Origin: Rhodoferax sp.
GTDB lineage: Bacteria > Pseudomonadota > Gammaproteobacteria > Burkholderiales > Burkholderiaceae_C
DNA length: 64,000 nucleotides
NCBI GenBank assembly: GCA_024236015.1
Contig: JACKLK010000005.1
Coordinates: 62,001-126,000, forward strand
Reading direction: 5' to 3'
Both the position numbers and the translations under genes were made by a program. The notes below the pieces were generated by a model that worked only from the letters and a program-made list of their open reading frames with translations, ran no database searches and had not been told where the DNA came from. The stretch's first letter is position 1. Every line of letters starts with the position of its first letter. Positions 34,313 through 43,019 of this stretch are shown in pieces.

Positions 34313-34474
34313 GCATCGGTCCGGCCCGGGACGGTGGGCGCCGGTGCCGCCTGCGGTTGCGGGCCCTGGCGCGGCAAGGGCAAGCCGCGCCGGGCGGGCG
34401 GCATTCGCCGATGGGCTGGACAATCCCAGTGGCGCGCCGCATCTGGACGGCGCTTCGAACCCAAGGATTCCGAA

Positions 34475-35023
34475 ATGCACCATGTTTCCCTGTTGCCGCG
34501 CCACCCCGTGCCGGCGCTGAACCTGCCGTTGACCACCGAAGGACGGTTCGTGCTTGGCGCGGCACCGGGCAAGACCTTCGACCTGCTGGTGTTCTACCGC
34601 GGCCTGCATTGCCCGATCTGTGCCAAGTACCTGATCGAACTCGAGCGCCTGTCCGAGGAGTTCGGCCAGCGCGGCGTGCAGTTGGTGGCGATCAGCGGTG
34701 ATGGCGAGGAACGCGCGAAGCAGATGGCCGAGAAGGTTGCTGCCCGGGGCGTGTCGTTCGCCTACGACCTGAGCCTGCGCAGCGCGCGCCAGTGGGGCCT
34801 GTACATCAGCGCCGGCCGCGGCAAGACCTCGATCGGCATCGAGGAGCCGGAACTGTTCAGCGAGCCGGGTGTGTTCCTGGTGCGGCCCGACGGAACCCTG
34901 TATTACGGTGCGGTGCAGACGATGCCGTTTGCGCGGCCGCAGTTCCAGGACCTGCTGGCGGCGGTGGATTTCGCCTTGGCGAAGGACTACCCGGCCCGCG
35001 GCGAACACACGGCGCCGGTCTGA
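34475..35023 (+). CDS. Peroxiredoxin-like (AhpC/TSA) family protein
   Basis: A 182-residue thioredoxin-fold protein. The active-site segment is LLVFYRGLHCPICAKYL, giving the peroxidatic-like Cys46 and a second Cys49 in a CxxC arrangement. Strands LVAISGDGEERAK and VFLVRPDGTLYYGAVQTMPF follow. The family reduces peroxides or acts as a thiol oxidoreductase. It is preceded by a GC-rich 160-base stretch and by a weak AAGGA 10 bases before ATG 34475. The downstream DUF3703 gene is convergent. Confidence 0.8.
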   Translation: MHHVSLLPRHPVPALNLPLTTEGRFVLGAAPGKTFDLLVFYRGLHCPICAKYLIELERLSEEFGQRGVQLVAISGDGEERAKQMAEKVAARGVSFAYDLSLRSARQWGLYISAGRGKTSIGIEEPELFSEPGVFLVRPDGTLYYGAVQTMPFARPQFQDLLAAVDFALAKDYPARGEHTAPV

Positions 35024-35035
35024 ATCCGCGGCGCC

Positions 35036-35467
35036 TCAGGGCCCGCGTTGCTGCCGGGTGGCCGGCCATGCGGCCTGCCGTGCCGCCTGCGACAACAGCA
35101 TGGCGAGGTCCGGCCGCACGGCCATGGCGCTGAAGGCACTGACATCGCTGCGGCCGCTGTTTCCGATCGGCAGCCTGCCCGTCGCGTGGCCCAGCGGAAC
35201 CAGCGCCAGCCGCAGCAGTTGTCCCGCGACCTCGCGCGGGTCGCGGTCGCGCCAGGCCTGGCGCAGCATGTGCAGGTGCACCGTCGCATGCACGGCCAAC
35301 AGCGGCTGGCCGGCAATGTGCGCGGCCTGCAGATGACGCCAGCGCGTCTGCGGCGCGCCGTCCGTGGCGTCGATGCGCTTGAGCAGCCATGCCACGATGT
35401 GCCGCCGGTCGGCATCGGTCATTGCGGGTGGGTCCGCGGGAGTGTCTGTCGGTGGGTGGTCTGTCAT
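35036..35467 (-). CDS. DUF3703 family protein
   Basis: A 143-residue protein whose C-terminal two thirds match the DUF3703 pattern I remember: HLQAAHIAGQPLLAVHATVHLHMLRQAWRDRDPREVAGQLLRLALVPLGHATGRLPIGNSGRSDVSAF. Function of the family is unknown; the pattern suggests helical, cytoplasmic protein with conserved histidines. The N-terminal 25 residues are rich in Pro, Thr and Asp. The start at 35467 is the first ATG that keeps the domain; a later ATG (15 codons in) is equally possible. Confidence 0.6.
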   Translation of the reverse strand: MTDHPPTDTPADPPAMTDADRRHIVAWLLKRIDATDGAPQTRWRHLQAAHIAGQPLLAVHATVHLHMLRQAWRDRDPREVAGQLLRLALVPLGHATGRLPIGNSGRSDVSAFSAMAVRPDLAMLLSQAARQAAWPATRQQRGP

Positions 35468-35577
35468 GGGTGTGCCTGTACACCGCATTGGAAACCTTGA
35501 ACCGGCTTGAAGGTCAAGCGGGAGCCGACCAAGACCACGCGGCCCGTCGGGACAATGGCGTAGGTGGCGCGGCGGGC

Positions 35578-36225
35578 CTAGCTGGCGCCAAGCCGGCGCC
35601 GCATTTCGCTGACCGCGCTGTCCACCGTCGTGAGCACCGGCAGGCCGGTGCGTTCGGCCACCAGCCTGCGCGCGCGCGCCATGCTGAACTGGGCCAGCGC
35701 GATCACCGCGCAACCCTTGTTCACCAGCCGTTCGGCCGCCGAGACGACGAGGGCATCATGGCGTGCGGTGTCGCCGGCATGGAGCGCCGCCATCGCGTCG
35801 GCGACCAGTTCGGACTCCAGTTCCGCGCCGGCGGGAAATTCCGCCGGCATGGTGTCGAGCGTCGGTGCAAAACTGGCGACCAGGCCGATACGCACGCCCA
35901 GGCTGGCGGCCTGGGCCACCATGGCCTCGTTGGGCTTGAGCACCGGCAGCGGGGCATGCTGCGTCGCCACGGCGTCGATGCAGGGCCCGAAGGCCGAGCA
36001 GGTGAACAGGATGCCGTCGCTGTGGCAGTCGACCGCGTATTGCGCCAGCCGCGCGAATCGTTCGTGCATGGCCGCGTCGAGTCCGGCACTGCTGGCCGCC
36101 AGGTCCGCCGACAGGCTGTCGTCGAGCAGGTTCATGCGCATGGCCTGCGGCCACTCGCGCGCCATCGCATCGTTGATCGGCGCCACCGAATGGGCCAGCG
36201 CATGGATGAGTGCGATCCGGGTCAT
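35578..36225 (-). CDS. Asp/Glu/hydantoin racemase-like protein
   Basis: A 215-residue protein of the Asp/Glu racemase fold. The first catalytic-type Cys is in GILFTCSAFGPCIDAV, followed by VLKPNEAMVAQA and IGLVASFAPT. The second Cys of the family, normally in a GCT motif, is not obvious: the equivalent stretch reads KGCAVIALAQFSMARA, where Cys sits one strand early. It may be a maleate isomerase or decarboxylase-like relative instead of a racemase. It is 40 bases downstream of the TRAP permease gene on the same strand and is probably part of that operon. Confidence 0.7.
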   Translation of the reverse strand: MTRIALIHALAHSVAPINDAMAREWPQAMRMNLLDDSLSADLAASSAGLDAAMHERFARLAQYAVDCHSDGILFTCSAFGPCIDAVATQHAPLPVLKPNEAMVAQAASLGVRIGLVASFAPTLDTMPAEFPAGAELESELVADAMAALHAGDTARHDALVVSAAERLVNKGCAVIALAQFSMARARRLVAERTGLPVLTTVDSAVSEMRRRLGAS

Positions 36226-36265
36226 GGCTGCGTCCTGCCGGCAACGCGCAAATGGCTCTCCAGCC

Positions 36266-38875
36266 TCATGCCGGCTTGGCGACCGGTGCCGGAGGTTCCC
36301 GGCGGCGGCGCGCCCGTTGCATCATCACGATCAGGGCCAGCACCCCCATGGCGGGCACGAACATCCACTCCTTGTCCGGCCGGTCCGCGGCCACCTCGAC
36401 CTGGGTGATGTCGAAACCCTGCTCGATACCGAGTTTCTCGGCCGTGGAGCCGAACTGCACCACCGCCACCTGCATCTTGTCGCCGAGCGGCATCAGTTGC
36501 AGGCCGACCCGCTTGAGGCGTTCGGGTGCCGTGCCTTCGGCCCCGAGCGGCAGCAGCACGCCCTTCTTGATCTCCTTGCCGTCGAGGTTGATGCCTTCGA
36601 TCCAGATACGCTGGCGCGCGTCGGCGGGCGCCTTGGCGATCAGCTCCGTCAGTTCGTTGGCCGGATGTCGCTCGAACGGCGGGTAGACCATGTCCCACCA
36701 GAAGCCGGGCCGGAACAGCGTGAAGGTCACCAGCAGCAGCACGATCGATTCGTACCAGCGCGAGCGGACCATGAAATAACCCTGGGTGGCCGCCGCGAAC
36801 ACCAGCATGGCGACGGTGGCGCTGGCCACCGTCAGGACCAGGTGCCAGGTGCTGTCGATGCCGATCATCAGCAACTGGGTGTTGAAGATGAACAGGAAGG
36901 GCAGGATGGCGGTGCGCATGCTGTAGAAGAACGCGGTCACGCCGGTCTTGATCGGGTCGGTGCGCGCGATCGCCGCCGCCGCGAACGACGCCAGCCCGAC
37001 CGGCGGCGTCACGTCGGCCATCAGGCCGAAATAGAACACGAACAGGTGCACCGCGATCAGCGGCACCAGCAGGCCGCTCTGTGCGCCCAGTTCGACCACC
37101 ACTGGCGCCATCAGCGTGGACACCACGATGTAGTTGGCCGTCGTCGGCAATCCCATGCCCAGGATCAGGCTGATGAAGGCCACCAGCAGCAGCATCACCA
37201 TCAGGTTGCCGCCCGAGAGCAGTTCGATGACCTCGGTCATGACCAGGCCAATGCCGGTGAGCGACACCGTGCCGACGATGACGCCGGCCGCGGCGGTGGC
37301 CACGCCGATGCCGATCATGTTGCGTGCACCGGCCTCCAGGCCGGTGATCAGGTCGGCGAAACCCACCGACACCGCATGGCCGATGTTGCCGCGTCCGCGC
37401 AGCAGCGCCATGATCGGACGCTGGGTCACCATGACGAAGATCATGAATGCGGTGGCCCAGAATGCCGACAGGCCGGGCGACATCTGCTCGACCATCAGGC
37501 ACCAGATCAGCACCACGACCGACAGCAGGTAATGCAGCCCGGACTTGAGCGTGGGCGCGGTCTCGGGCAATTCGAACACCGGCGCGTTCGGGTCGTCGAG
37601 CTCCAGTTCCGGCTGGCGCGATCCGATCCACAGCAGCGTCAGGTAGGACGCCAGCACGCCGACGCCGATGATGTAGATCGCGGCCGCACCGGCCACGCCC
37701 TTGATCCAGCCGATGCCGTAATACACGATGCCGGCGAGCACGATGAAGCCGGCCACCGTCATGCCGAATGACACCAGGCGCTGGCCGGCGGTGGAGTTGC
37801 CGCGCCGCGGCAACCCCTGCAGGTTGGCCTTGAGCGCCTCCAGGTGCACGATGTAGAACAGCGCGATGTAGGAGATGATGGCCGGCAGGAACGCGTGCTT
37901 GATCACCTCGGTGTAGGTGATGCCGACGTATTCGACCATCAGGAAGGCCGCCGCACCCATGACCGGCGGCATGATCTGGCCGTTGACCGAACTCGACACC
38001 TCGACCGCACCGGCCTGGTCGGGCCGGTAGCCGACCCGTTTCATCAGCGGGATCGTGAAGGTGCCGGTGGTCACGACGTTGGCGATCGACGAGCCCGAGA
38101 TGATGCCGGTGGCGGCCGACGACACCACGGCCGCCTTGGCCGGGCCGCCCCGCATGTGGCCGAGCAATGCGAACGCGCTCTTGATGAAGTAGTTGCCGGC
38201 GCCGGCCCGGTCCAGCAACGAGCCGAACAGCACGAACAGGAAGATGAAGCCGCTGGACACGCCCAGTGCGACGCCGAACACGCCTTCGGTGGTCAGCCAC
38301 TGGTGCGACATGGCGCGCGAGACCGATGCACCCTTGTGTGCGATCAGGTCCGGCATGTAGGGGCCGCCGAAGGTGTAGCCCAGGAACACGACGGCGACGA
38401 TGACCATCGGCAGGCCCAGTGCGCGGCGCGTGGCCTCGAGCAGCAGCACGATGCCGACCACGGCCACGACCAGGTCCTGCGTGATCGGCTGGCCCGGACG
38501 CGTGGACAGTTCACGGTAGAAGAAGAACAGGTAGGCGGCGCAGAAGGCACCGACCAGTGCAAACACCCAGTCCAGCACCGGCACCCGGTCGCGGCGCGAA
38601 TTGGCGAAGGCCGGATAGGCCAGGTAGGCCAGGAAGACCGCGAATGCCAGGTGGATGGAGCGCGACTGGGTGTCGTTGAACACGCCGAAGTTGACGATGA
38701 ACGGCAGTGGCGATGCGATCCACAGCTGGAACAGGCTCCAGGCCAGTGCGACGCCGAGCATCAGCCTGCGGACCGTGGGCCCCGGGTTGCGGCCCCCGGT
38801 GTCGGATTCGGCCATCAACTTGTTGACGTCGATATCCGCACCGCTGCCGGTCGTGTTGTTGTCTGTCGCTGCCAT
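36266..38875 (-). CDS. TRAP transporter fused permease (4TM-12TM)
   Basis: An 869-residue integral membrane protein that joins the small and large TRAP permease subunits, as is usual for TAXI-type TRAP systems. The small-subunit part is about residues 40-180. The large-subunit part has the motifs GPAKAAVVSSAATGIISGSSIANVVTTGTFTIPLMKRVGY and GMGLPTTANYIVVSTLMAP. The last 140 residues form a soluble tail (PADARQRIWIEGINLDGKEIKKG) ending in a final helix. GGGGGAC is just upstream of ATG 38875. The transport of a carboxylic acid is driven by a sodium or proton gradient. The receptor gene lies upstream on the same strand. Confidence 0.9.
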   Translation of the reverse strand: MAATDNNTTGSGADIDVNKLMAESDTGGRNPGPTVRRLMLGVALAWSLFQLWIASPLPFIVNFGVFNDTQSRSIHLAFAVFLAYLAYPAFANSRRDRVPVLDWVFALVGAFCAAYLFFFYRELSTRPGQPITQDLVVAVVGIVLLLEATRRALGLPMVIVAVVFLGYTFGGPYMPDLIAHKGASVSRAMSHQWLTTEGVFGVALGVSSGFIFLFVLFGSLLDRAGAGNYFIKSAFALLGHMRGGPAKAAVVSSAATGIISGSSIANVVTTGTFTIPLMKRVGYRPDQAGAVEVSSSVNGQIMPPVMGAAAFLMVEYVGITYTEVIKHAFLPAIISYIALFYIVHLEALKANLQGLPRRGNSTAGQRLVSFGMTVAGFIVLAGIVYYGIGWIKGVAGAAAIYIIGVGVLASYLTLLWIGSRQPELELDDPNAPVFELPETAPTLKSGLHYLLSVVVLIWCLMVEQMSPGLSAFWATAFMIFVMVTQRPIMALLRGRGNIGHAVSVGFADLITGLEAGARNMIGIGVATAAAGVIVGTVSLTGIGLVMTEVIELLSGGNLMVMLLLVAFISLILGMGLPTTANYIVVSTLMAPVVVELGAQSGLLVPLIAVHLFVFYFGLMADVTPPVGLASFAAAAIARTDPIKTGVTAFFYSMRTAILPFLFIFNTQLLMIGIDSTWHLVLTVASATVAMLVFAAATQGYFMVRSRWYESIVLLLVTFTLFRPGFWWDMVYPPFERHPANELTELIAKAPADARQRIWIEGINLDGKEIKKGVLLPLGAEGTAPERLKRVGLQLMPLGDKMQVAVVQFGSTAEKLGIEQGFDITQVEVAADRPDKEWMFVPAMGVLALIVMMQRARRRREPPAPVAKPA

Positions 38876-38932
38876 GGGCGTCCCCCGCAAAAGTGGTGGT
38901 AGTGGTTCTGTGTTTCTGACGTGCCATCAATC

Positions 38933-38981
38933 AAAAAGGGCCTGTCCGCCCGGCGCTGGTCGATGCCGGAAGAACAGGCCC
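38933..38981 (-). terminator. Terminator-like attenuator between receptor and permease genes
   Basis: On the minus strand, GGGCCTGT (38981-38974) pairs with ACAGGCCC (38945-38938) and is followed by five T (38937-38933). Inner bases (CCGGC with GCCGG) extend the stem. It stands downstream of the TAXI receptor gene and upstream of the permease gene, so it would give more receptor mRNA than permease mRNA. Confidence 0.65.
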
Positions 38982-39018
38982 CGTGCCCCGGCGGGCCGGG
39001 GCGAGCTCAACCTGTCGT

Positions 39019-39996
39019 TTACATCCAGCCTTTTTCCTTGTAGTACTTGACGGCGCCCGGATGCAGCGGCGCGGAGTTGCCGTTCTTGATCATGTCCTTC
39101 GGATCGAGGTTGGCGAAGGCCGGGTGCAGCTTCTTGAAGTCGTCGAAGTTCTCGAACACCGCCTTGACCAGTTCATAGACCACAGCATCCGGTGTCTTGG
39201 TGGACGAGACGAAGGTGGCCAGCACGCCGTAGGTCGGTGTCGGATTCGGGTTGCCGGCATACATGCCGCCCGGGATGTTGACCTTGGCGTAATACGGTGC
39301 GCCCGCGACGATCTTGTCGACCGCGGGGCCGGTCAGCGGCACCAGCTTGGCGCCGCAGGTGGTGACCGGGTCCTGGATGTTGGCCGCCGGGTGGCCGACG
39401 CCGTAGAAGAAGCCGTCGATCTTGTTGTCGCACAACGCGGCGCCGTGTTCATCGGCCTTGAGCTCGGAGGCCAGCGCGAAGTCACTCATCTTCCAGCCCA
39501 TGGTGGCGAGCAGCGACTCCATCGAGGCGCGCGTGCCCGAGCCGGGGTTGCCGACATTGAAACGCTTGCCTTTGAAATCCTCGAACTTGGTGATGTTGGC
39601 TTCCTTGCGCGCCAGCACCGTGAACGGCTCCGGGTGCACCGAGAACACCGCGCGCAATTCCTTGAACGGGCCGTCCTTCTCGAACACGGCCGTGCCTTTG
39701 GAAGCATGGTATTGCCAGTCGGACTGGGCCACGCCGAAGTCGAGTTCGCCGGCCTTGATGGTGTTGATGTTGAACACCGAACCACCGGTGGACTCCACCG
39801 AGCAGCGGATGCCGTGCTTGGCGCGGTCCTTGTTCATCAGACGGCAGATGGCGCCGCCCGCGGCGTAATAGACGCCGGTCACGCCACCGGTTCCGATGGT
39901 GACGAATTTCTGCTGCGCCACGGCCGGCGTGCTGGCCAATGCGCCCGCAAATGCAGCGGCAACGGCCAGGGTCTTGAGTAGGGGCTTGTTGGACAT
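39019..39996 (-). CDS. TAXI-family TRAP solute receptor
   Basis: A 325-residue periplasmic receptor. A signal peptide covers about residues 1-28 (ending AVAQQ). The mature N-terminus FVTIGTGGVTGVYYAAGGAICRLMNK is the TAXI hallmark, followed by CSVESTGGSVFNINTIKAGELDFGVAQSD and GKRFNVGNPGSGTRASMESLL. It binds a small carboxylate for the fused TRAP permease encoded downstream. The ligand is unknown; the aminotransferase gene upstream hints at an amino acid or omega-amino acid. AGGAGAGGAAC is close before ATG 39996. Confidence 0.9.
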   Translation of the reverse strand: MSNKPLLKTLAVAAAFAGALASTPAVAQQKFVTIGTGGVTGVYYAAGGAICRLMNKDRAKHGIRCSVESTGGSVFNINTIKAGELDFGVAQSDWQYHASKGTAVFEKDGPFKELRAVFSVHPEPFTVLARKEANITKFEDFKGKRFNVGNPGSGTRASMESLLATMGWKMSDFALASELKADEHGAALCDNKIDGFFYGVGHPAANIQDPVTTCGAKLVPLTGPAVDKIVAGAPYYAKVNIPGGMYAGNPNPTPTYGVLATFVSSTKTPDAVVYELVKAVFENFDDFKKLHPAFANLDPKDMIKNGNSAPLHPGAVKYYKEKGWM

Positions 39997-40065
39997 GGTG
40001 GGGTTCCTCTCCTGAAAAAAAGGGTTGGTGCAATACGGCGGTTCGGTATGCCGCTTCGATGCGAT

Positions 40066-41412
40066 TCAGACGGCGGCGATGGCCGCATCCACTGCGGCCG
40101 ACAATCGTTCGACGATCAGCGACAGGTCTGCTTCGCTGGCAATGAAAGGGGGTGCCAGCAATACGTGGTCACCATACCAGCCGTCCACCGTTCCGCCCAT
40201 CGGGTAAACCATCAAACCGCGGGAAAACCCTTGTTTCTTGACCTGCGCGTGGAGTTTTTTCTTTGGGTCGAACGGTGTCTTGCTGTCCCTATTCTGCACC
40301 AGTTCGACACCCCAGAAGAAGCCGCGCCCGCGGATATCGCCGACGTGCGGATGGTCGCCGAAGGCCTTGCGCAGCATGGCCTCGAGCACCACGCTGTTCT
40401 GGCGCACCCGGGCCAGCAGCCCGTCGCGTTCGATCACGCGTTGCACCGCCAGCGCCGCCGCGCAGGCCACGGCGTGGCCCAGGTAGGTATGGCCGTGCTG
40501 GAAGAAGCCGCTGCCCTTGGACATGGCATCGACCACGCGGTTCTGCGCCAGCACCGCGCCGATCGGCTGGTAGCCGCCGCCCAGGCCCTTGGCGATGGCA
40601 AGCAGGTCGGGCACCACGCCTTCCTGCTCGCACGCATGCAGTGTGCCGGAGCGGCCCATGCCGCACATCACCTCGTCCAGGATCAGCAACACGCCATGGC
40701 GGTCGCAGACCTCGCGCACCGCCTGGAAATAACCCGGCACCGGCACCAGCACGCCGGCGGTGGCGCCGCCGATGGTCTCGGCCACGAAGGCGATGACCTG
40801 GTCCGGCCCGAGTTGCTGGATCGTCTCGTCGAGTTCGCGTGCCAGGCGCGCCCCGTATTGTTCGGGCGTTTCTTCGGCCTTCTGCTCGCGGTAGGGATAA
40901 CAGGGCGATACATGGGTGGCCGGGATCAGGATCGGTGCGAACGGCTCGCGCCGCCATCGGTTGCCGCCCACGGCCAGCGCGCCCAGCGTATTGCCGTGGT
41001 AACTCTGGCGCCGGGCGATGAAGTGGCGGCGCTGGGGCTGGCCGATCTCGACGAAATACTGGCGCGCCATCTTCATCGCCGCCTCCATCGCCTCCGAGCC
41101 GCCGCTGACGAAATACACATGGCTCATGCCGTCGGGTGCGCCGGCGATCAGGTGGTTCGCCAGTTCCTCCGCGACCTGGGTCGTGAAGAAACTGGTGTGG
41201 GCATAGGCCAGCTTGTCGATCTGCGCATGCATGGCGGCGATCACGTCCGGGTGGCTGTGCCCCAGGCAGGACACGGCGGCACCGCCGGATGCGTCGATGT
41301 AGCTGCGACCCTCGGTGTCGGTCAGGTACAGGCCCTGTCCGCTGGTCGCAACCGGTGGCTGGACATGCAGGTGGCGGTGGAACACATGGGTGCTGGTGGA
41401 CAAGGTGGACAT
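40066..41412 (-). CDS. Class III aminotransferase
   Basis: A 448-residue PLP aminotransferase of subgroup III (omega-amino acid type). Landmarks: YIDASGGAAVSCLGHSHPDV, YFVSGGSEAMEAAMKMAR, SYHGNTLGA, the cofactor Asp in LLILDEVMCGMGRSG, and the Schiff-base Lys in LLAIAKGLGGGYQPIGA. GGTVDGWYGDHVLLAPPF is the C-terminal arginine-free region. AAAGGA lies 8 bases before ATG 41412. It lies immediately upstream of the TAXI TRAP genes, so it may process the transported amino compound. The IS element begins 60 bases upstream of this start. Confidence 0.9.
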   Translation of the reverse strand: MSTLSTSTHVFHRHLHVQPPVATSGQGLYLTDTEGRSYIDASGGAAVSCLGHSHPDVIAAMHAQIDKLAYAHTSFFTTQVAEELANHLIAGAPDGMSHVYFVSGGSEAMEAAMKMARQYFVEIGQPQRRHFIARRQSYHGNTLGALAVGGNRWRREPFAPILIPATHVSPCYPYREQKAEETPEQYGARLARELDETIQQLGPDQVIAFVAETIGGATAGVLVPVPGYFQAVREVCDRHGVLLILDEVMCGMGRSGTLHACEQEGVVPDLLAIAKGLGGGYQPIGAVLAQNRVVDAMSKGSGFFQHGHTYLGHAVACAAALAVQRVIERDGLLARVRQNSVVLEAMLRKAFGDHPHVGDIRGRGFFWGVELVQNRDSKTPFDPKKKLHAQVKKQGFSRGLMVYPMGGTVDGWYGDHVLLAPPFIASEADLSLIVERLSAAVDAAIAAV

Positions 41413-41456
41413 GCGCGATCCTTTCAACGGTCGACGATCAGTGTACGCAGTCGGCG

Positions 41457-41471
41457 CCGTCGTGGCGAAAG
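41457..41471. repeat. Target-site duplication, left copy
   Basis: CCGTCGTGGCGAAAG, identical to 43005-43019 at the other side of the IS. If the element is taken to begin at 41476, the duplication is 19 bases because the next four bases TGTG are shared by both sides. Confidence 0.75.
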
Positions 41472-41568
41472 TGTGGCCCCAAGATAGTAATGTCCCCTTC
41501 GCCCCAAGTAGAAGTGTCCCCTTGCAGATCGAGCAGGGGAATGCATCTTGGGACAGGAATGGGGACTG

Positions 41569-42918
41569 ATGAGTCAGAAGGAAGCACAGCGGCTGGCCGT
41601 GGTGCAGCGAGTTGGCGCGGGCGAATTGAGCCAGATGCAGGCGGCAGCGACGCTGGGCCTCTCTGTGCGCCAGGTCAAGCGCCTGTGCCGGCAAGTGCGG
41701 CAGCAGGGGCCGTCGGGGCTGATCTCGCGCAAACGCGGTAAGCCGAGCAACCGGCGCATTGGGGCTGAGCAGCACGAACACTTCATGGCCTTGGTGAGCC
41801 GGCATTACGCGGACTTTGGCCCTGAGCTGGCACGCGAGTACCTGGCACGCGATCACGGGTTCGGCTACAGCACCGAGACGCTGCGAGGCTGGATGATTCA
41901 GGCCGGTCTGTGGAAGGCCAAGGTGCGCCGGGCCAAGCGCGTGCACAGCCCGCGCCCGCGCCGATCCTGCCTAGGCGAACTGGTGCAGATCGATGGCAGC
42001 CACCACGATTGGTTCGAAGGTCGCGCGGGCAAATGCTGCCTGATCGCCTTCATCGACGACGCCACGGGTCAGGTTCTGGGCGCGCGCTTCAGCGCCGAAG
42101 AGACCACCGAGGCCTACCTGGCGGTACTGCGCGAAGTGGTCGATCGACACGGAGCACCGTTGGCGCTGTACAGCGACCGCCACAGCATCTTCACCAAATC
42201 CAATCCAGAAGACGCCAAGCCCACGCAGTTCGAGCGCGCGTTGCTGCAGTTGCACATCGAGCCCATCTGCGCCAACACGCCCCAGGCCAAGGGACGGGTG
42301 GAGAGGCTGTTCCAGACGCTGCAAGATCGCATGTGCAAGGCGCTGCGGCTCGATGGGGTGGCCAACATGGATGACGCCAACGCCTGGTTGGGCAGCTATC
42401 TGCGCCAGCACAACCAGCGCTTTGCTGTGGCCGCTCGCGAGGCTATCGACTTGCATCGGCCATGGATGGGAACGGCAAGGGCATTGAGCGAGATCTGCGC
42501 CCTACACCACCAACGCGACCTCAGCGCGCAAGGCGCATGCAAATTCGAAGGCCAGATCCTGCAGCTCGAGCCTGGTCAATCACATGCGCCAAAGGCTCGG
42601 GCAAAAATCAACATCGTGCAGTTCGCTGACGGACAGCTGAGCCTGAGCTATCGGGGCAAACCACTGCAACACCGAGCATTTGCCTTGCATGACCATTTGA
42701 ACAACGGCAAATTGGCCGACGCCAAGACGTTGCCAGGCAAGATCGACTCCCTGCGCAAGCCCACAAACCCAGAGAGAACGCGCATCGCCAGACTCAAGGC
42801 CGAACTGGAATTCCAGGCCAGCCAGCGGGCCCGAGGCATCTACCGTCCTGACACCCCGCCGATCGTGCCACCGCGAGTCAGCCGGCAGCTACGGGCTACG
42901 CCCTGCGCAGCCGGCTGA
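41569..42918 (+). CDS. ISNCY/IS1202-family DDE transposase
   Basis: A 449-residue transposase. The N-terminus is a helix-turn-helix DNA-binding region (GELSQMQAAATLGLSVRQVKRLCRQVRQQG). The integrase catalytic core has Asp142 in QIDGSHHDWFE, Asp203 in LYSDRHSIF and Glu245 in KGRVERLFQT, the DDE triad, with a DDA in FIDDATGQV. The C-terminal part is a basic, beta-rich segment. The reading frame is intact over the usual family length of about 450 residues, so it could be active. The start is ATG 41569, with GGGG upstream; a TTG seven codons earlier is an alternative. Confidence 0.9.
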   Translation: MSQKEAQRLAVVQRVGAGELSQMQAAATLGLSVRQVKRLCRQVRQQGPSGLISRKRGKPSNRRIGAEQHEHFMALVSRHYADFGPELAREYLARDHGFGYSTETLRGWMIQAGLWKAKVRRAKRVHSPRPRRSCLGELVQIDGSHHDWFEGRAGKCCLIAFIDDATGQVLGARFSAEETTEAYLAVLREVVDRHGAPLALYSDRHSIFTKSNPEDAKPTQFERALLQLHIEPICANTPQAKGRVERLFQTLQDRMCKALRLDGVANMDDANAWLGSYLRQHNQRFAVAAREAIDLHRPWMGTARALSEICALHHQRDLSAQGACKFEGQILQLEPGQSHAPKARAKINIVQFADGQLSLSYRGKPLQHRAFALHDHLNNGKLADAKTLPGKIDSLRKPTNPERTRIARLKAELEFQASQRARGIYRPDTPPIVPPRVSRQLRATPCAAG

Positions 42919-42998
42919 CTCGATCGACGCAACCCGAATCACCACTCGACCCAGGGGACATCTCTACTTTGGGCAAAAGGGGACATTTCTACTTTGGG

Positions 42999-43004
42999 TT
43001 GACA
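42999..43004 (+). promoter_or_regulatory. Outward -35-like hexamer in the IS right end
   Basis: A perfect TTGACA at the very end of the element, pointing to the dienelactone hydrolase gene. No strong -10 stands 16-18 bases away: TGAACT at 43022 is the best at 17 bases. A better TATAAA (43034-43039) is too far for pairing with it. Confidence 0.35.
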
Positions 43005-43019
43005 CCGTCGTGGCGAAAG
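43005..43019. repeat. Target-site duplication, right copy
   Basis: CCGTCGTGGCGAAAG, identical to the bases directly left of the element. Removing the element and one copy rebuilds a normal divergent intergenic region of about 196 bases. Confidence 0.75.

Larger units (their letters stand above)
41472..43004 (+). mobile_element. IS1202/ISNCY-type insertion sequence
   Basis: A 1533-base element with TGT...ACA ends and one transposase gene. Each end has two direct copies of a roughly 20-base motif spaced 25 bases apart: left at 41477-41497 and 41502-41521, right (inverted) at 42954-42973 and 42979-42998. The two ends match as imperfect inverted repeats (CCCCAAG...ATGTCCCC). A 15-base direct repeat flanks it. 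Long target duplications are typical of the IS1202 family; the ISTde1 subgroup is reported near this length, from memory. It lies between divergent genes and looks intact. Confidence 0.85.
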
